Made by a program: the position numbers and the translations under genes. The notes under the pieces are model-generated. The model saw nothing but the letters and a program-made list of their open reading frames with translations, made no database searches and was not told the DNA's origin. This document shows positions 19,817 through 32,644 of a DNA stretch of 64,000 nt, in pieces (within the stretch, counting starts at the first letter, position 1; each line of letters opens with the position of its first letter). The DNA comes from Mesorhizobium sp. (lineage in GTDB: Bacteria > Pseudomonadota > Alphaproteobacteria > Rhizobiales > Rhizobiaceae): contig SAKE01000026.1 of assembly GCA_004017275.1 (NCBI GenBank), positions 1-64,000 of the forward strand, in the 5' to 3' direction.

Positions 19817-21451
19817 GTGCAGCAGGCGCTGCAGCTGCATCAGGCCGGGCGCCGGCAAGAGGCCGAGGCGATCTATCGGCAGGTGCTGGTACAAAAGGCC
19901 AATCATGCTGCAGCGGCGCATTTCCTGGGGCTGCTGCTGCACCAGACCGGGCGCAGCGCGGAGGGGCTGGACCTGATCGACCAGTCGGTGCGCTTGCAGC
20001 CCGGCAATCCAGATTTTCAAAACAATCTCGGCACCGTGCTGCGCGACCTCGGTCGGGTCGCTGCTGCCGTCGACTGCTTCCGCAAGGCGGTGACACTGCG
20101 GCCCGATCAACTGGCGGCGCGCGACAATCTCGGTTCATCGCTGAAGCAGCTTGGCCAGTTCGAGGGCGCCGAAGAGATCTATCGCGGCACGGTCGGTCGC
20201 AATCCCTTCCATGTCCGCGCCCGCATCGGCCTTGCCGAAACGCTGCAGGAAGCCGGACGGCTCGACGAGGCGCTCGCCGTCTTCCGCGAGGCGCTGACGA
20301 TCCGGCCCAAAGATGCCGAGCTGCTGCACGGACTCGGCGTCGGGCTGATGGAAAAGGGCAAGCTCGACGAAGCAGCCGACCTTTTCCGACAGGCGCTGGC
20401 GGTCGACCCCGGCATGGCGAGAGCCTGGCTGATGCTGACGCAAGTCAAGCGCCAGAAGGAGCGCGACAGCGAGCTTGCCGGCATGGAGGCCCAGCATGCC
20501 AAGGCGCCGCAGGACAGCCTGGCGCGCATGCAGCTGTCCTTCGGTCTCGGCAAGGCCAATGACGATCTCAAGGATTATGGCAGGGCCTTCGACTATTTTG
20601 CCGAAGGCAATGCGATCCGCCGCAAGGGTATCGACTACGACCCGGCCAAGACCAGGGCTGAGTTCGAGGCGATGAAGGTAACCTTCGATGCCGGCTTCTT
20701 CGAAAAGCACAAGCCTAGCTCAGTCAGCGACGACACGCCGATCTTCGTCGTCGGCATGCCGCGCTCTGGCACGACGCTGGTCGAGCAGATCATCGCCAGC
20801 CATCCTCAGGTCTACGGCGCCGGCGAGCTCAGCATCCTGAAAACGGCGGTCGGCAAGCAGTTTCCGCTGACCATGAAGGGCGGCTTTCCCGCCGGGATAG
20901 CCGACATGCCCGACAAGGCTTTTGCCGAGGCCGGCGAGGCCTATCTCGACATGCTGCACGCCCGCTATCCCGGCTTCAAGCACGTCACCGACAAGATGCC
21001 GGGCAACTTTCTGCTCGTCGGCTTCCTGCATCTGATGCTGCCGAAAGCCAGGATCGTCCATTGCGCGCGCGATGCGGCAGCCACCTGCCTGTCGATCTAC
21101 AAGGTGCATTTCCGCGGCGACAGCCATCGCTATGGCTACGATCTCGGCGAGCTCGCCGACTTCCACAATCTCTACACCGACATCATGGCGCATTGGCACA
21201 CGGTGCTGCCTGGTGTGGTGCACGATGTGCGCTATGAGGATTTCGTCGCTGACCAGGAAGGCCAGACGCGGGCTCTGATCGCCCATCTCGGCCTGCCCTG
21301 GGACGATGCGGCGCTGTCCTTCCACGAAACCGACCGGCCGGTGCGCACGGCGTCGGCCGCGCAGGTGCGCCAGCCGATGTATCAGGGCTCGGTCGATCTG
21401 TGGAAACGCTATGGGGACCGGCTCAAGCCGCTTCTGGATAGGCTGGATTAG
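19817..21451 (+). CDS. TPR repeat sulfotransferase
   Basis: N-terminal TPRs, then DDTPIFVVGMPRSGTTLVEQIIASHPQVYGAGEL (PAPS-binding sulfotransferase motif); GTG start. Confidence 0.92.
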   Translation: MQQALQLHQAGRRQEAEAIYRQVLVQKANHAAAAHFLGLLLHQTGRSAEGLDLIDQSVRLQPGNPDFQNNLGTVLRDLGRVAAAVDCFRKAVTLRPDQLAARDNLGSSLKQLGQFEGAEEIYRGTVGRNPFHVRARIGLAETLQEAGRLDEALAVFREALTIRPKDAELLHGLGVGLMEKGKLDEAADLFRQALAVDPGMARAWLMLTQVKRQKERDSELAGMEAQHAKAPQDSLARMQLSFGLGKANDDLKDYGRAFDYFAEGNAIRRKGIDYDPAKTRAEFEAMKVTFDAGFFEKHKPSSVSDDTPIFVVGMPRSGTTLVEQIIASHPQVYGAGELSILKTAVGKQFPLTMKGGFPAGIADMPDKAFAEAGEAYLDMLHARYPGFKHVTDKMPGNFLLVGFLHLMLPKARIVHCARDAAATCLSIYKVHFRGDSHRYGYDLGELADFHNLYTDIMAHWHTVLPGVVHDVRYEDFVADQEGQTRALIAHLGLPWDDAALSFHETDRPVRTASAAQVRQPMYQGSVDLWKRYGDRLKPLLDRLD

Positions 21452-21486
21452 CAGCCTGGTTACAGTTTAGCTGAAGCCCCAAGCTT

Positions 21487-21667
21487 CGTCATCCAGGGCG
21501 GAGCAGCCGCGAAGCGGCGTCGCGGAGACCAGAGAATCCATTCCGTGACCTTGATCGAAGGATGCAACGGGCAGAATTCTTCACCGTTTTCAATGCCTTA
21601 ACGTCACGGCATGGATCCTATGGTCTGCGCCGCGTCGCTTCGCTCCTTGCTCCGCCATAGGATGACG
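21487..21667. repeat. Long palindromic dispersed-type repeat (about 65-bp inverted arms, about 51-bp centre)
   Basis: 21487-21550 cgtcatccagggcggagcagccgcgaagcgg...ccgtgacc is imperfectly inverse-complementary to 21602-21667 cgtcacggcatggatcc...ataggatgacg. Confidence 0.8.
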
Positions 21668-21776
21668 ACGCGATGGGCGCTTAGGTTAAGAGCAAGAAAG
21701 CGCCGCGCGAAAGGAGCTCGCGCGACGCGCTTGGAGTATTTTATTTCGTGTGCAGGCCACCTTGGGCCGGGCGCGC

Positions 21777-22130
21777 CTACAGCTCCATGAATGGCTTGAA
21801 GCCGCCGAAGATCATGCGCTTGCCGTCGAACGGCATAGGCCCCCAATCGGGTGTCAAGCGCGGGTCTGCCATCACCTTGGCCATGACGGCATCGCGGCTT
21901 TCCCGCGATTCATAGACGGCCCAGGAGAAGACGACGATCTCGTCGTCCTTGGCCTGCACGGCACGCGGGAAGGACGTGACCTCGCCATAGGGCACGTCGT
22001 CGCCGATGCATTCGACATAGGCGAGCGCGCCGTGTTCCATCCATATAGGGCCTGTGAGATTGGCCAGCCTCTTGTAGTCGTCGAGTTTTGCCTTGGGTAC
22101 GGCGAGCACGAAGCCATCGACATAGGACAT
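21777..22130 (-). CDS. DUF1428 family protein
   Basis: MSYVDGFVLAVPKAKLDDYKRLANLTGPIWMEHGALAYVECIGDDVPYGEVTSFPRAV. Confidence 0.9.
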   Translation of the reverse strand: MSYVDGFVLAVPKAKLDDYKRLANLTGPIWMEHGALAYVECIGDDVPYGEVTSFPRAVQAKDDEIVVFSWAVYESRESRDAVMAKVMADPRLTPDWGPMPFDGKRMIFGGFKPFMEL

Positions 22131-22204
22131 TTGGGGTCTCCTCCTGGGAGTTCACAGGGCCTCACCGGCGCTGGCCGGTGAGGGGCTTGGCCACTGGCGA
22201 TAGA

Positions 22205-22633
22205 TCAGGCTTTCTTCACCGGGGCGTTCATCGCCCACTCGACGCCGAACGGGTCCCGCATATTGCCCCACTGGTCACCCCAGAACATGATTTGGAGCGG
22301 CACAGCGACTTCGCAGCCGGCATCGACGGCGCGCTTCCACCAGGCCTCGATTTCGTCGCTGCCGAGGTGAAGCTGCATGGTGTAGCCCTGCGGTTTGACG
22401 GCGGGCATCCCGTTTTCGGGATAGAAATCGGAGAGCATCAGCGTCGAGCCGTTGATGTGGAGGTGAATGTGCATGGTGCGGCCTTTTTCGTCCGCCGGAT
22501 AGGCAAAGACTTGCTCCGCGCCAAAGGCCTTCTTGTAGAATTCGGCGGCCTTGAAGGCGCCGTCCAGTTGCAGATAAGGGGTCAATCCGCCGAGCACTTT
22601 GGCCGCGGGCTGAACGGGGGTCTGATCGGTCAT
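22205..22633 (-). CDS. VOC family protein (PhnB/glyoxalase-like)
   Basis: LTPYLQLDGAFKAAEFYKKAFGAEQVFAYP ... FWGDQWGNMRDPFGVEWAM; start at MTDQTPV. Confidence 0.88.
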   Translation of the reverse strand: MTDQTPVQPAAKVLGGLTPYLQLDGAFKAAEFYKKAFGAEQVFAYPADEKGRTMHIHLHINGSTLMLSDFYPENGMPAVKPQGYTMQLHLGSDEIEAWWKRAVDAGCEVAVPLQIMFWGDQWGNMRDPFGVEWAMNAPVKKA

Positions 22634-22869
22634 GTCTTGCTCCTCTTTGCGTTTGGCCTTGCGAGCCATAGGACGGATGAGGTGACGGCGATCCTACATG
22701 GCGGCGAAATTTTTTCGGGCCGGTCCTGGATCGGCCGGGCAACCGATGTGCTTGAACGAGGGCGTGAAATGAACTTGCGTCGGCAGGCGCCAATCAGAGC
22801 GCAATTCTCGCGGCACGCAGGCTAGAACAGCTGGACCATCCGGTGCTTCCTCAACCCTCCGAGGCGACA

Positions 22870-23484
22870 ATGATCCTCTATTATCAGACCCACTCACCCT
22901 TCGCGCGCAAGGTGCTCGTCTTCGCCCATGAGGCCGGCATTGCCGATCGGCTCGAGGTCATTCATCACGAGACCAGTCCAACCTTGCGCAATGCTCGTGT
23001 CTACGCCGAAAATCCCCTCGGCAAAGTGCCGGTGCTGTTGCGGCCCGACGCGTCGCCGATCTTCGATTCCGATGTCATCTGCGCCTATCTCGACACGCTG
23101 CATGACGGCCACAAATTGCTGCCGCAAGACGGCGAAGCCCGCTGGCAGGCGTTGCGGCTGCAGTCGGTCGCCCAGGGCCTCGCGCAGACAGGCATCGCCT
23201 TGCGCTGGGAGACAGAGAGGAGACCCAAACAGCTACGCTATGGCGCTCTCGCCGACGGATACCGGGAAAAGGTCGAGGCGAGCTACGACTGGATCGAAGG
23301 CACGCTGGACGACGAGGCGCCGCTCCATGTCGGCCATATTGCCTTGGCCACCACGCTGTCCTGGATGGCGTTTCGCCACCTTCCGCCTTTCCGCTCACGG
23401 CCACGGCTGACGCGCTGGTTCGACGCTTTCGAAAAGCGCGTGTCGATGCAGGCCACGCCGCTTTCGGGCGATACGCATGACTGA
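22870..23484 (+). CDS. Glutathione S-transferase family protein
   Basis: MILYYQTHSPFARKVLVFAHEAGIADRLEVIHHE...NPLGKVPVLLRPDASPIFDSDVICAYLD. Confidence 0.9.
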   Translation: MILYYQTHSPFARKVLVFAHEAGIADRLEVIHHETSPTLRNARVYAENPLGKVPVLLRPDASPIFDSDVICAYLDTLHDGHKLLPQDGEARWQALRLQSVAQGLAQTGIALRWETERRPKQLRYGALADGYREKVEASYDWIEGTLDDEAPLHVGHIALATTLSWMAFRHLPPFRSRPRLTRWFDAFEKRVSMQATPLSGDTHD

Positions 23485-23499
23485 CTGGCGATGCCTCGG

Positions 23500-23673
23500 T
23501 CAGGGTGCTCTGCGGATACGAGGGCCGTTCTGCGAATCGATGACGATTTCGGGCCAGCCGATATCCTTGCGCAGTTCGATCGGCAGCGAAAGCAGGACCC
23601 GCTCGCTGCGATGGCGGGCGCGGGTGGCGGCGTAACGGGTGGCGATGCGGCCTATGGATGACAGAATGGACAT
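23500..23673 (-). CDS. Small DUF1127-like protein
   Basis: MSILSSIGRIATRYAATRARHRSERVLLSLPIELRKDIGWPEI. Confidence 0.65.
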   Translation of the reverse strand: MSILSSIGRIATRYAATRARHRSERVLLSLPIELRKDIGWPEIVIDSQNGPRIRRAP

Positions 23674-23821
23674 GATGCTTTCTCCTCGGTTGAAGCCGGC
23701 ATCATTGTGTCGGCATTCCAAGGACGCGGCAGGTTCAGGCGATCCGACAGACCGTCGAAATTTTTTGTAGTTGCCTCCTTAGTCAGTAGGCCCGAAGCGG
23801 GATGTTTCTAACGCGGTAGCT

Positions 23822-24121
23822 TCAGGCAGCAGTCTCTAACCGCTCGATCGTCTCAAGATCGGCCTTCTTCGCCTCTCCTTCGACGGCAAGGTCGAAGCTC
23901 GCCTGCATATTCATCCAGAACTGCGGCGTGGTTCCGAAGAATTTCGCAAGGCGCAACGCGGTGTCGGGCGTTACCGGTGTCGTCTCACTGGCCAGGCGCT
24001 CGATGCGCGTGCGAGGCACATGCAGCTTTTTGGCCAGCGTGTAGGGCTTCAGACCGAGCGGCACGAGATATTCCTCGCGGAGAATTTCTCCGGGATGGAT
24101 AGGGGGGGTGATGTTCAGCAT
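23822..24121 (-). CDS. higA: HigA-family antitoxin (XRE HTH)
   Basis: MLNITPPIHPGEILREEYLVPLGLKPYTLAKKLHVPRTRIERLASETTPVTPDTALRLAKFFGTTPQFWMNMQASFDL. Confidence 0.95.
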   Translation of the reverse strand: MLNITPPIHPGEILREEYLVPLGLKPYTLAKKLHVPRTRIERLASETTPVTPDTALRLAKFFGTTPQFWMNMQASFDLAVEGEAKKADLETIERLETAA

Positions 24122-24135
24122 TTTAAACCCTGTCT

Positions 24136-24447
24136 TCAATGATAGTCCGTGATTTCAACATCCTCGGCTTGCCCTTCCACCCAACGAAAGCAGACGCGAA
24201 ACTGGTCGTTGATGCGGATCGAATGCTGACCCGCACGGTTACCCTTCAGCCGCTCAAGCCTGTTGCCGGGAGGTGTCTTCAGATCAGACAGTTCGGCTGC
24301 GTTGTCGATCATGAACAGCTTCCGCTGGGCTGAGCGGACAAGGTCCGATGGGAAACCCTTCGGAGCCTTACCGTTCGAAACGGCTTCGCTGATCTTGTCC
24401 TTGAACGAGCGTATCATCTGCCGATCCGGATGATCGTACCATCGCAT
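24136..24447 (-). CDS. higB: RelE/HigB-type toxin
   Basis: MIRSFKDKISEAVSNGKAPKGFPSDLVRSAQRKLFMIDNAAELSDLKTPPGNRLERLKGNRAGQHSIRINDQFRVCFRW, immediately upstream of higA; the MIRSF start is plausible. Confidence 0.93.
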   Translation of the reverse strand: MRWYDHPDRQMIRSFKDKISEAVSNGKAPKGFPSDLVRSAQRKLFMIDNAAELSDLKTPPGNRLERLKGNRAGQHSIRINDQFRVCFRWVEGQAEDVEITDYH

Positions 24448-24550
24448 GATACGCTTCCGAAGTCAAGAAGACGTCTCACAGAATGATACGAAAACTCCAG
24501 CTTGCCCTCGGCCAACCGGAACTTCATAGCAGGGCATTTTTGCCCGCCAC

Positions 24551-26077
24551 TTAGCCAGCGCCCTCAGCCACCGAGCGGAAGAAATCCTCGGGGTCCTCGA
24601 CTTCGGTCAGCCGCCGCTTATCGATCAACCAGAAGCGATTGCCGATGGCGCGGATGAAGGAGCGGTCGTGTGAGGCGAGCACGCAGCTGGCCTGATGCGC
24701 CAGGAGCTCCGCTTCCAGCGCTTCCTGGCCGTCTATGTCGAGATGGTTGGTCGGCTCGTCGAGCAGATAGAAGTTGGGATTGGCGAGCCTCAGCGCCAGC
24801 ATCATCAGCCGCGCTTTCTGGCCACCGGACAGCGCACCGATCTTTTTCTCTTGCATCTCGATGACCACGCCGGCACCGGCCAGCAACGAGCGGGCGCGCT
24901 GCTCGCCGACATCGTAGCGACGCGAGACCATTGCCAGCGGCGTGTCGTCGCCGCTGATGCCCGACAGCGCCTGGTCGCTGTAGCCGAGCACCGTGGACGG
25001 CGTCACCTTCACATTCCGCACCGTGTCCGGTTCGATGATGGCATTGCGGATCAAGGTGACGAAGCGTGACTTGCCGACGCCATTGCGGCCAAGCAGCACG
25101 ATGCGGTCGCCCTGGCAGATATGGCGCTTGCCGGTCCGAAACAGCAGCGTGCCGTCGGGCGTCTCCACCGCCGCGTCGTCGAGCGTGATCAGCACCTTGG
25201 CGTGGGTGCCGCGATTGGCCAGTTTTATGGCGCCGGCCGATTTCTCGCGGTGCGCCGGGTTCGCCGCTTCCTCCAGTTTTTCGGCGCGCTGGTTGAGCTG
25301 CTTGGTCTTCACCGTCAGCAGGTCGCTTCCCGAATTGATGCCGATGTTGTTGAGCTTGGCGGCTTGCTTTCGCAGTTGCTGGGCGACCTTCATGTCACGC
25401 TGGAATTTGCGCTCGTTCGAGGCGTCGACGTCGTCGAGCGACTGCCTAGCGCGAGAGTAAGGCAGCGCAAACACCGGCGATTGTTCCGGGCGCAGGAACA
25501 GCGTCCGGTTAGTGGTGGCGTCGAGAAAGGCGCGGTCATGGCTGGCGATGACGACCGGCACCTCGCGCGGCAGCGCGTTTAGCCAGGTTTCCAACTGGCT
25601 GATGCGGGCAAGGTCGAGATGGTTGGTTGGTTCGTCGAGCAGCAGCACGTCCGGATCGGTGACCCAGACGCGGGCGATCAGCGCCTGCCTCTGCCAGCCG
25701 CCGCTCAGCGCCTGCATTGGCCGCTCGCGCATCGCCTCCGGCACGTCGAGCGAATCCAGAACCACATCGACGCGCCACAGCTCGCTTTCTGCCTGCTCCG
25801 GCGGCAAGGTTTCCGCCACCACTTGGTGGAACGTACGGCTGAGAAGAGCCGGAGCAACGGATTGCTCGACATGGCCGACGCGCAGGCCGCGCGTACGGGT
25901 GATGTCGCCGGAAGTCGCTTCCATGTCGCCGGTCAGGCATTTCAGCAAGGTCGACTTGCCGCGGCCGTTGGCGGCAACAATGCCGAGCCGGTCGCCGGTG
26001 CCGATAGTGAGGTCGAGATTGGCAAACAGCGGCGCACTCATGGTGATGCCGAGGGATTTGAGGCTGATCAGGGCCAT
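24551..26077 (-). CDS. ABC-F family ATP-binding protein (start approximate, at MALISLKSLG)
   Basis: two ABC cassettes: GIVAANGRGKSTLLKCLTG / LSGGWQRQALIARVWVTDPDVLLLDEPTNHLD and LLGRNGVGKSRFVTLI / LSGGQKARLMMLALRLANPNFYLLDEPTNHLD. Confidence 0.93.
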   Translation of the reverse strand: MALISLKSLGITMSAPLFANLDLTIGTGDRLGIVAANGRGKSTLLKCLTGDMEATSGDITRTRGLRVGHVEQSVAPALLSRTFHQVVAETLPPEQAESELWRVDVVLDSLDVPEAMRERPMQALSGGWQRQALIARVWVTDPDVLLLDEPTNHLDLARISQLETWLNALPREVPVVIASHDRAFLDATTNRTLFLRPEQSPVFALPYSRARQSLDDVDASNERKFQRDMKVAQQLRKQAAKLNNIGINSGSDLLTVKTKQLNQRAEKLEEAANPAHREKSAGAIKLANRGTHAKVLITLDDAAVETPDGTLLFRTGKRHICQGDRIVLLGRNGVGKSRFVTLIRNAIIEPDTVRNVKVTPSTVLGYSDQALSGISGDDTPLAMVSRRYDVGEQRARSLLAGAGVVIEMQEKKIGALSGGQKARLMMLALRLANPNFYLLDEPTNHLDIDGQEALEAELLAHQASCVLASHDRSFIRAIGNRFWLIDKRRLTEVEDPEDFFRSVAEGAG

Positions 26078-26325
26078 TGTGATTTTCTCTGGTCTTGCCG
26101 GAGACAACTCCGGATGCACTTTGACGGTGCGCGTGCTGGCCATCAGGCTTGGCGTTGCGGCACCACGAAGGGCAGACCAAAAAATCGAAACGGGAAAAAC
26201 CCGGACCGTCCCTGGTCAGCCCTGCAAGCAAGCTCGCAGGGCAGAAATCGGGCCACGCTGACGATGGTGACGAGAAAAATCGAACACGCAGCCCTCCTTT
26301 CAAGACGTTCGAGTGTGGGGAGCGA

Positions 26326-27231
26326 TTACACCAAAGGGGGTGTGGATGGCAAGACTGCCACTTTCATGCGGTGCGGGAACGGGTCCAGCACCAGTATGCA
26401 GCCGCCAATGATTGCTGCCGCGCCGACCACCTGGATGATGGTCAGTGATTCACCTAGCACGATCGTTCCGGCCAGCACCGCGATCGTGGTCACGGCGAAT
26501 TCCACACTGATCGTCTTGGTTGCGCCGATGCTGGAAACCAGCCGGAAATAAACGACATAGGTCAAGGCGCTCATCACGCAGGCGAGAAGGCCGAGATAGA
26601 GGAAGTCGATGGCGCGCGGCATGGCAGGCACCGGTACGGCCAGCAGCAACGGCAGCGTCATCAGGCCACCGAACAGGAAGGCGGAGCCAGTGAGTTCGAA
26701 CGAGCCGGCCGAGCGCAAATGGCGGTTGGCGTAATTGCTGCCGAAGGCGGCAGCAAAGGAGCTGAACAGCGAGGCGGCGCAGCCAAACGCGAAGGATGAC
26801 GTGACCGGGACGGCGGGAAAGCCGACCAGAACGGCGATCCCTGCGGCGCCGAGCAGCAGGCCGGCCAGCCCGCGAACGGTCATACGTTCAAGCCCCCACA
26901 ACTGACCGAGGATCATCGAGAACATCGGGATCGCGGCAACAAGAATAGCTGCCATCGCCGAGCCGATGCGTGGAGTGGCGTAGGATAGTCCGACCAATTG
27001 TGCGGCAACCGTTGTCGCTCCGATCACGGCGAAGTGCTGCCAGCCGGCGCTGAAGTCGAGCCGCCGCCGCGTCGCTGCTGCAAGCAGGAAGAGCGTGATA
27101 CCGGCGAACAGCGACCGCAAGGTGACCGCGCCGACCCAGCCGAAGGCATGCACGACCTTCAGAAGGACAAGGAACGACATGCCCCAGGTGATGGCCAGGA
27201 AGATGTAGGCGGCGATGTCCTTGGGTTTCAT
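26326..27231 (-). CDS. DMT superfamily EamA transporter
   Basis: 301 aa, about 10 hydrophobic segments; MKPKDIAAYIFLAITWGMSFLVLLKVV. Confidence 0.88.
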   Translation of the reverse strand: MKPKDIAAYIFLAITWGMSFLVLLKVVHAFGWVGAVTLRSLFAGITLFLLAAATRRRLDFSAGWQHFAVIGATTVAAQLVGLSYATPRIGSAMAAILVAAIPMFSMILGQLWGLERMTVRGLAGLLLGAAGIAVLVGFPAVPVTSSFAFGCAASLFSSFAAAFGSNYANRHLRSAGSFELTGSAFLFGGLMTLPLLLAVPVPAMPRAIDFLYLGLLACVMSALTYVVYFRLVSSIGATKTISVEFAVTTIAVLAGTIVLGESLTIIQVVGAAAIIGGCILVLDPFPHRMKVAVLPSTPPLV

Positions 27232-27329
27232 GATGTGGCGAGTTTCGGAAGGAAGGCCAGGATGGCAACGCCCGTATAGGTTCCACCCGCAACTGGCAAG
27301 GCTGAGCCAGAGTCAGGAGAAAGAGCTTT

Positions 27330-30485
<3,156 letters not shown>

Positions 30486-30554
30486 GTCCCGAATATGGGA
30501 TTTCCTGGCCAAAATGGAAAGAGTGCGATGAGGTGAGGCGTCTCGCCGGATGCG

Positions 30555-30580
30555 GCTCCTGACAGAAGGCTGTCAGGAGC
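30555..30580. other. Perfect 11-bp hairpin in the DUF2778-uvrB intergenic gap
   Basis: GCTCCTGACAG-AAGG-CTGTCAGGAGC. Confidence 0.7.
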
Positions 30581-30610
30581 AAACGGTGGTCGCGTGCCTA
30601 TCCGGAAGGA

Positions 30611-32206
30611 TCAGGCGCCACGTGCGTTGTCCGCCGCCACGCGGGTCGGCGACCCATTCAGGCGTGGCACCACGACAAGGCGTTTGATTTTGCCCTTCTT
30701 GTAGGCAGCGAGGAAGCGCGCATAATCCTTGAAGGCGACGCAGCCGCTGGACTGGCCGTAGCGGCCCCGAAGCAGATACGTATGGGCCAGAAACCCGTCG
30801 CGATTGTATTTGTTGCGGCCATCGACCGGTGTCAGGCGCAAGGCCTCCACACCATGAAAGCGCGTCTCGCGCAGCGAAAGATTGTAGGTGTTGGGCGGTG
30901 TCGGTCCGCGGTTCTTCTGGTCGGCATAACGCGGCTGGTCCACCATGGCGCCGACGCCCGAATGCGCCTCGAGCCTCGAGCCGTCAGGCATGTAGACGGT
31001 ACCGGCGCTAATGTCGTAGACGGCGACGCCGTTGCCGGCTCCGCTTCTGGACCCCGGCGAGTTGAACAGGTTCTTGAATGCCTTGCCGAGGCCACCCGAA
31101 GGCATGTCCGGCTTGGCATAGGCCAGCACGTCGCCGCCATCGGCCGGCCGGCCTTGCCGCGCCGGCTTTGCCGGTTGGGTCTGCTGGACAGTCTCACGCG
31201 CCGACTTCGGCTGCTGGACGGGCTTGGGCTGCTGCTGCACGATTTTGGGCTGCGGCGCGTCGAATTGCGGGCGCCGGGTCGGCAATGGCACGTCGTCGGT
31301 CAGCGCATCCGGCAGTGAGGCGGAATCGCCGGGTTGATCCTGCTGGGTTTCGACGGGCGAAACCGCGATATCAGCCGACGATTCCTCGATCGGCAGCGGT
31401 GAGGCAAACGCCTCGTCGTCGACTGGCAGCGACTGCACGAGGGCAAGCGCCAACTGCGAATTGTCTGGCGTATCGGACTGGGCAAAGCCCATCGGTTGCG
31501 GCGCGGTCTGCACGACTACCGAGCCGGTATCCAGCCGAGCGAAGCGCTCGGCCGCCGGAGCCGGAATGTCGTCCGACAGGCTGGCCATGACCTGAACGGA
31601 TGGCACCAGCGACGCCTCGGCAATTTGCGGTGCGATGGCGGAAATGACAGGGCGTGCCGGCGCGTTGGCCGCGACAGCGGGTTTTGCGGCGCCGGCAAAG
31701 GCAGCGGCCAGCTTCATCGGCGACAGCGACGCTTCCATGCGTTCGAAGCGCTCCTGCGACTTCGACTTTACGGCGGCAGGCACCAGCTTTGTCTGCGCCA
31801 CGAGGCGTGCGGATTTCACCGCCGGCGGGCTCACTCGGGCAAGCTTGAAGCAACTGGCGCCGCACTGCACGGCATGGTCGTGCAGCGCCTGTGCGCCGCC
31901 ATGGGCATTGGCCACCACGAAGGGGGCTCTCAGAAAATGCTGTTTGAGCGGATCGGCAAGGGCGAACGAGCCCGGCATCGACAGCGTCTGGGGCAGGCCG
32001 CCCGAAGTCGCCGACAGCGACGCGCCGACTGAACTGAGGCTGGCCATGGTGCCGATCAGCCAAAGGCCGATGGCGGTGCCGACGCAGGGCACAGCGACCC
32101 AGCGGACGATCCGGCCAGCACTCGAAGAAGAGGATCGTGGCGCGTCGATGAACTCACCGCCCTCACGCTGTCCCCGGATTTTTTTGTGTGTACTCAACAA
32201 CGCCAT
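30611..32206 (-). CDS. DUF2778 (Tlde1-like, L,D-transpeptidase-like) protein with N-terminal TM and proline-rich linker
   Basis: C-terminal VYDISAGTVYMPDGSRLEAHSGVGAMVDQP...GPTPPNTYNLSLRETRFHGVEALRLTP...HTYLLRGRYGQSSGCVAFKDYARFLAAYKKG. Confidence 0.85.
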   Translation of the reverse strand: MALLSTHKKIRGQREGGEFIDAPRSSSSSAGRIVRWVAVPCVGTAIGLWLIGTMASLSSVGASLSATSGGLPQTLSMPGSFALADPLKQHFLRAPFVVANAHGGAQALHDHAVQCGASCFKLARVSPPAVKSARLVAQTKLVPAAVKSKSQERFERMEASLSPMKLAAAFAGAAKPAVAANAPARPVISAIAPQIAEASLVPSVQVMASLSDDIPAPAAERFARLDTGSVVVQTAPQPMGFAQSDTPDNSQLALALVQSLPVDDEAFASPLPIEESSADIAVSPVETQQDQPGDSASLPDALTDDVPLPTRRPQFDAPQPKIVQQQPKPVQQPKSARETVQQTQPAKPARQGRPADGGDVLAYAKPDMPSGGLGKAFKNLFNSPGSRSGAGNGVAVYDISAGTVYMPDGSRLEAHSGVGAMVDQPRYADQKNRGPTPPNTYNLSLRETRFHGVEALRLTPVDGRNKYNRDGFLAHTYLLRGRYGQSSGCVAFKDYARFLAAYKKGKIKRLVVVPRLNGSPTRVAADNARGA

Positions 32207-32644
32207 GCAACCAATCTCGCTTCAATCGGTTTTCCCCGTACGTGGCCTTGAGAGCCGCGACGACCATTCTGTGAGTGATCCCAGGTGGTCCCCGACGCGT
32301 TTGCCGCGCCTGTAGTTGGTTGCCGATTGCTTCAAAATATGGACAAAGTTGGTTAATCAATCCCTCTCAAAACCAAGCACGAGATGTGGATTTGGGCCAA
32401 ATCAGGCTTCGTCCACGGCCAGGAAAGTGGTGTTGTCGCCCTTCCGACCTGGTTTTGCTGCCTGTTTTTGGAGGCCGAGTCAAGCAAAACGGCCCTTGCT
32501 AATTTTTACGCAGCGCTTTCCAGCGACAAATGCAGCGAAGCGATTGCCAGCAGGAATTGTGTAAAATGGCGCCTGTCGCCGGGCGAAACTGTTGCCCTGC
32601 CTGCCACGATTTTCCGCGGGACGGCCGCCTCAAAGCAACCGCAC

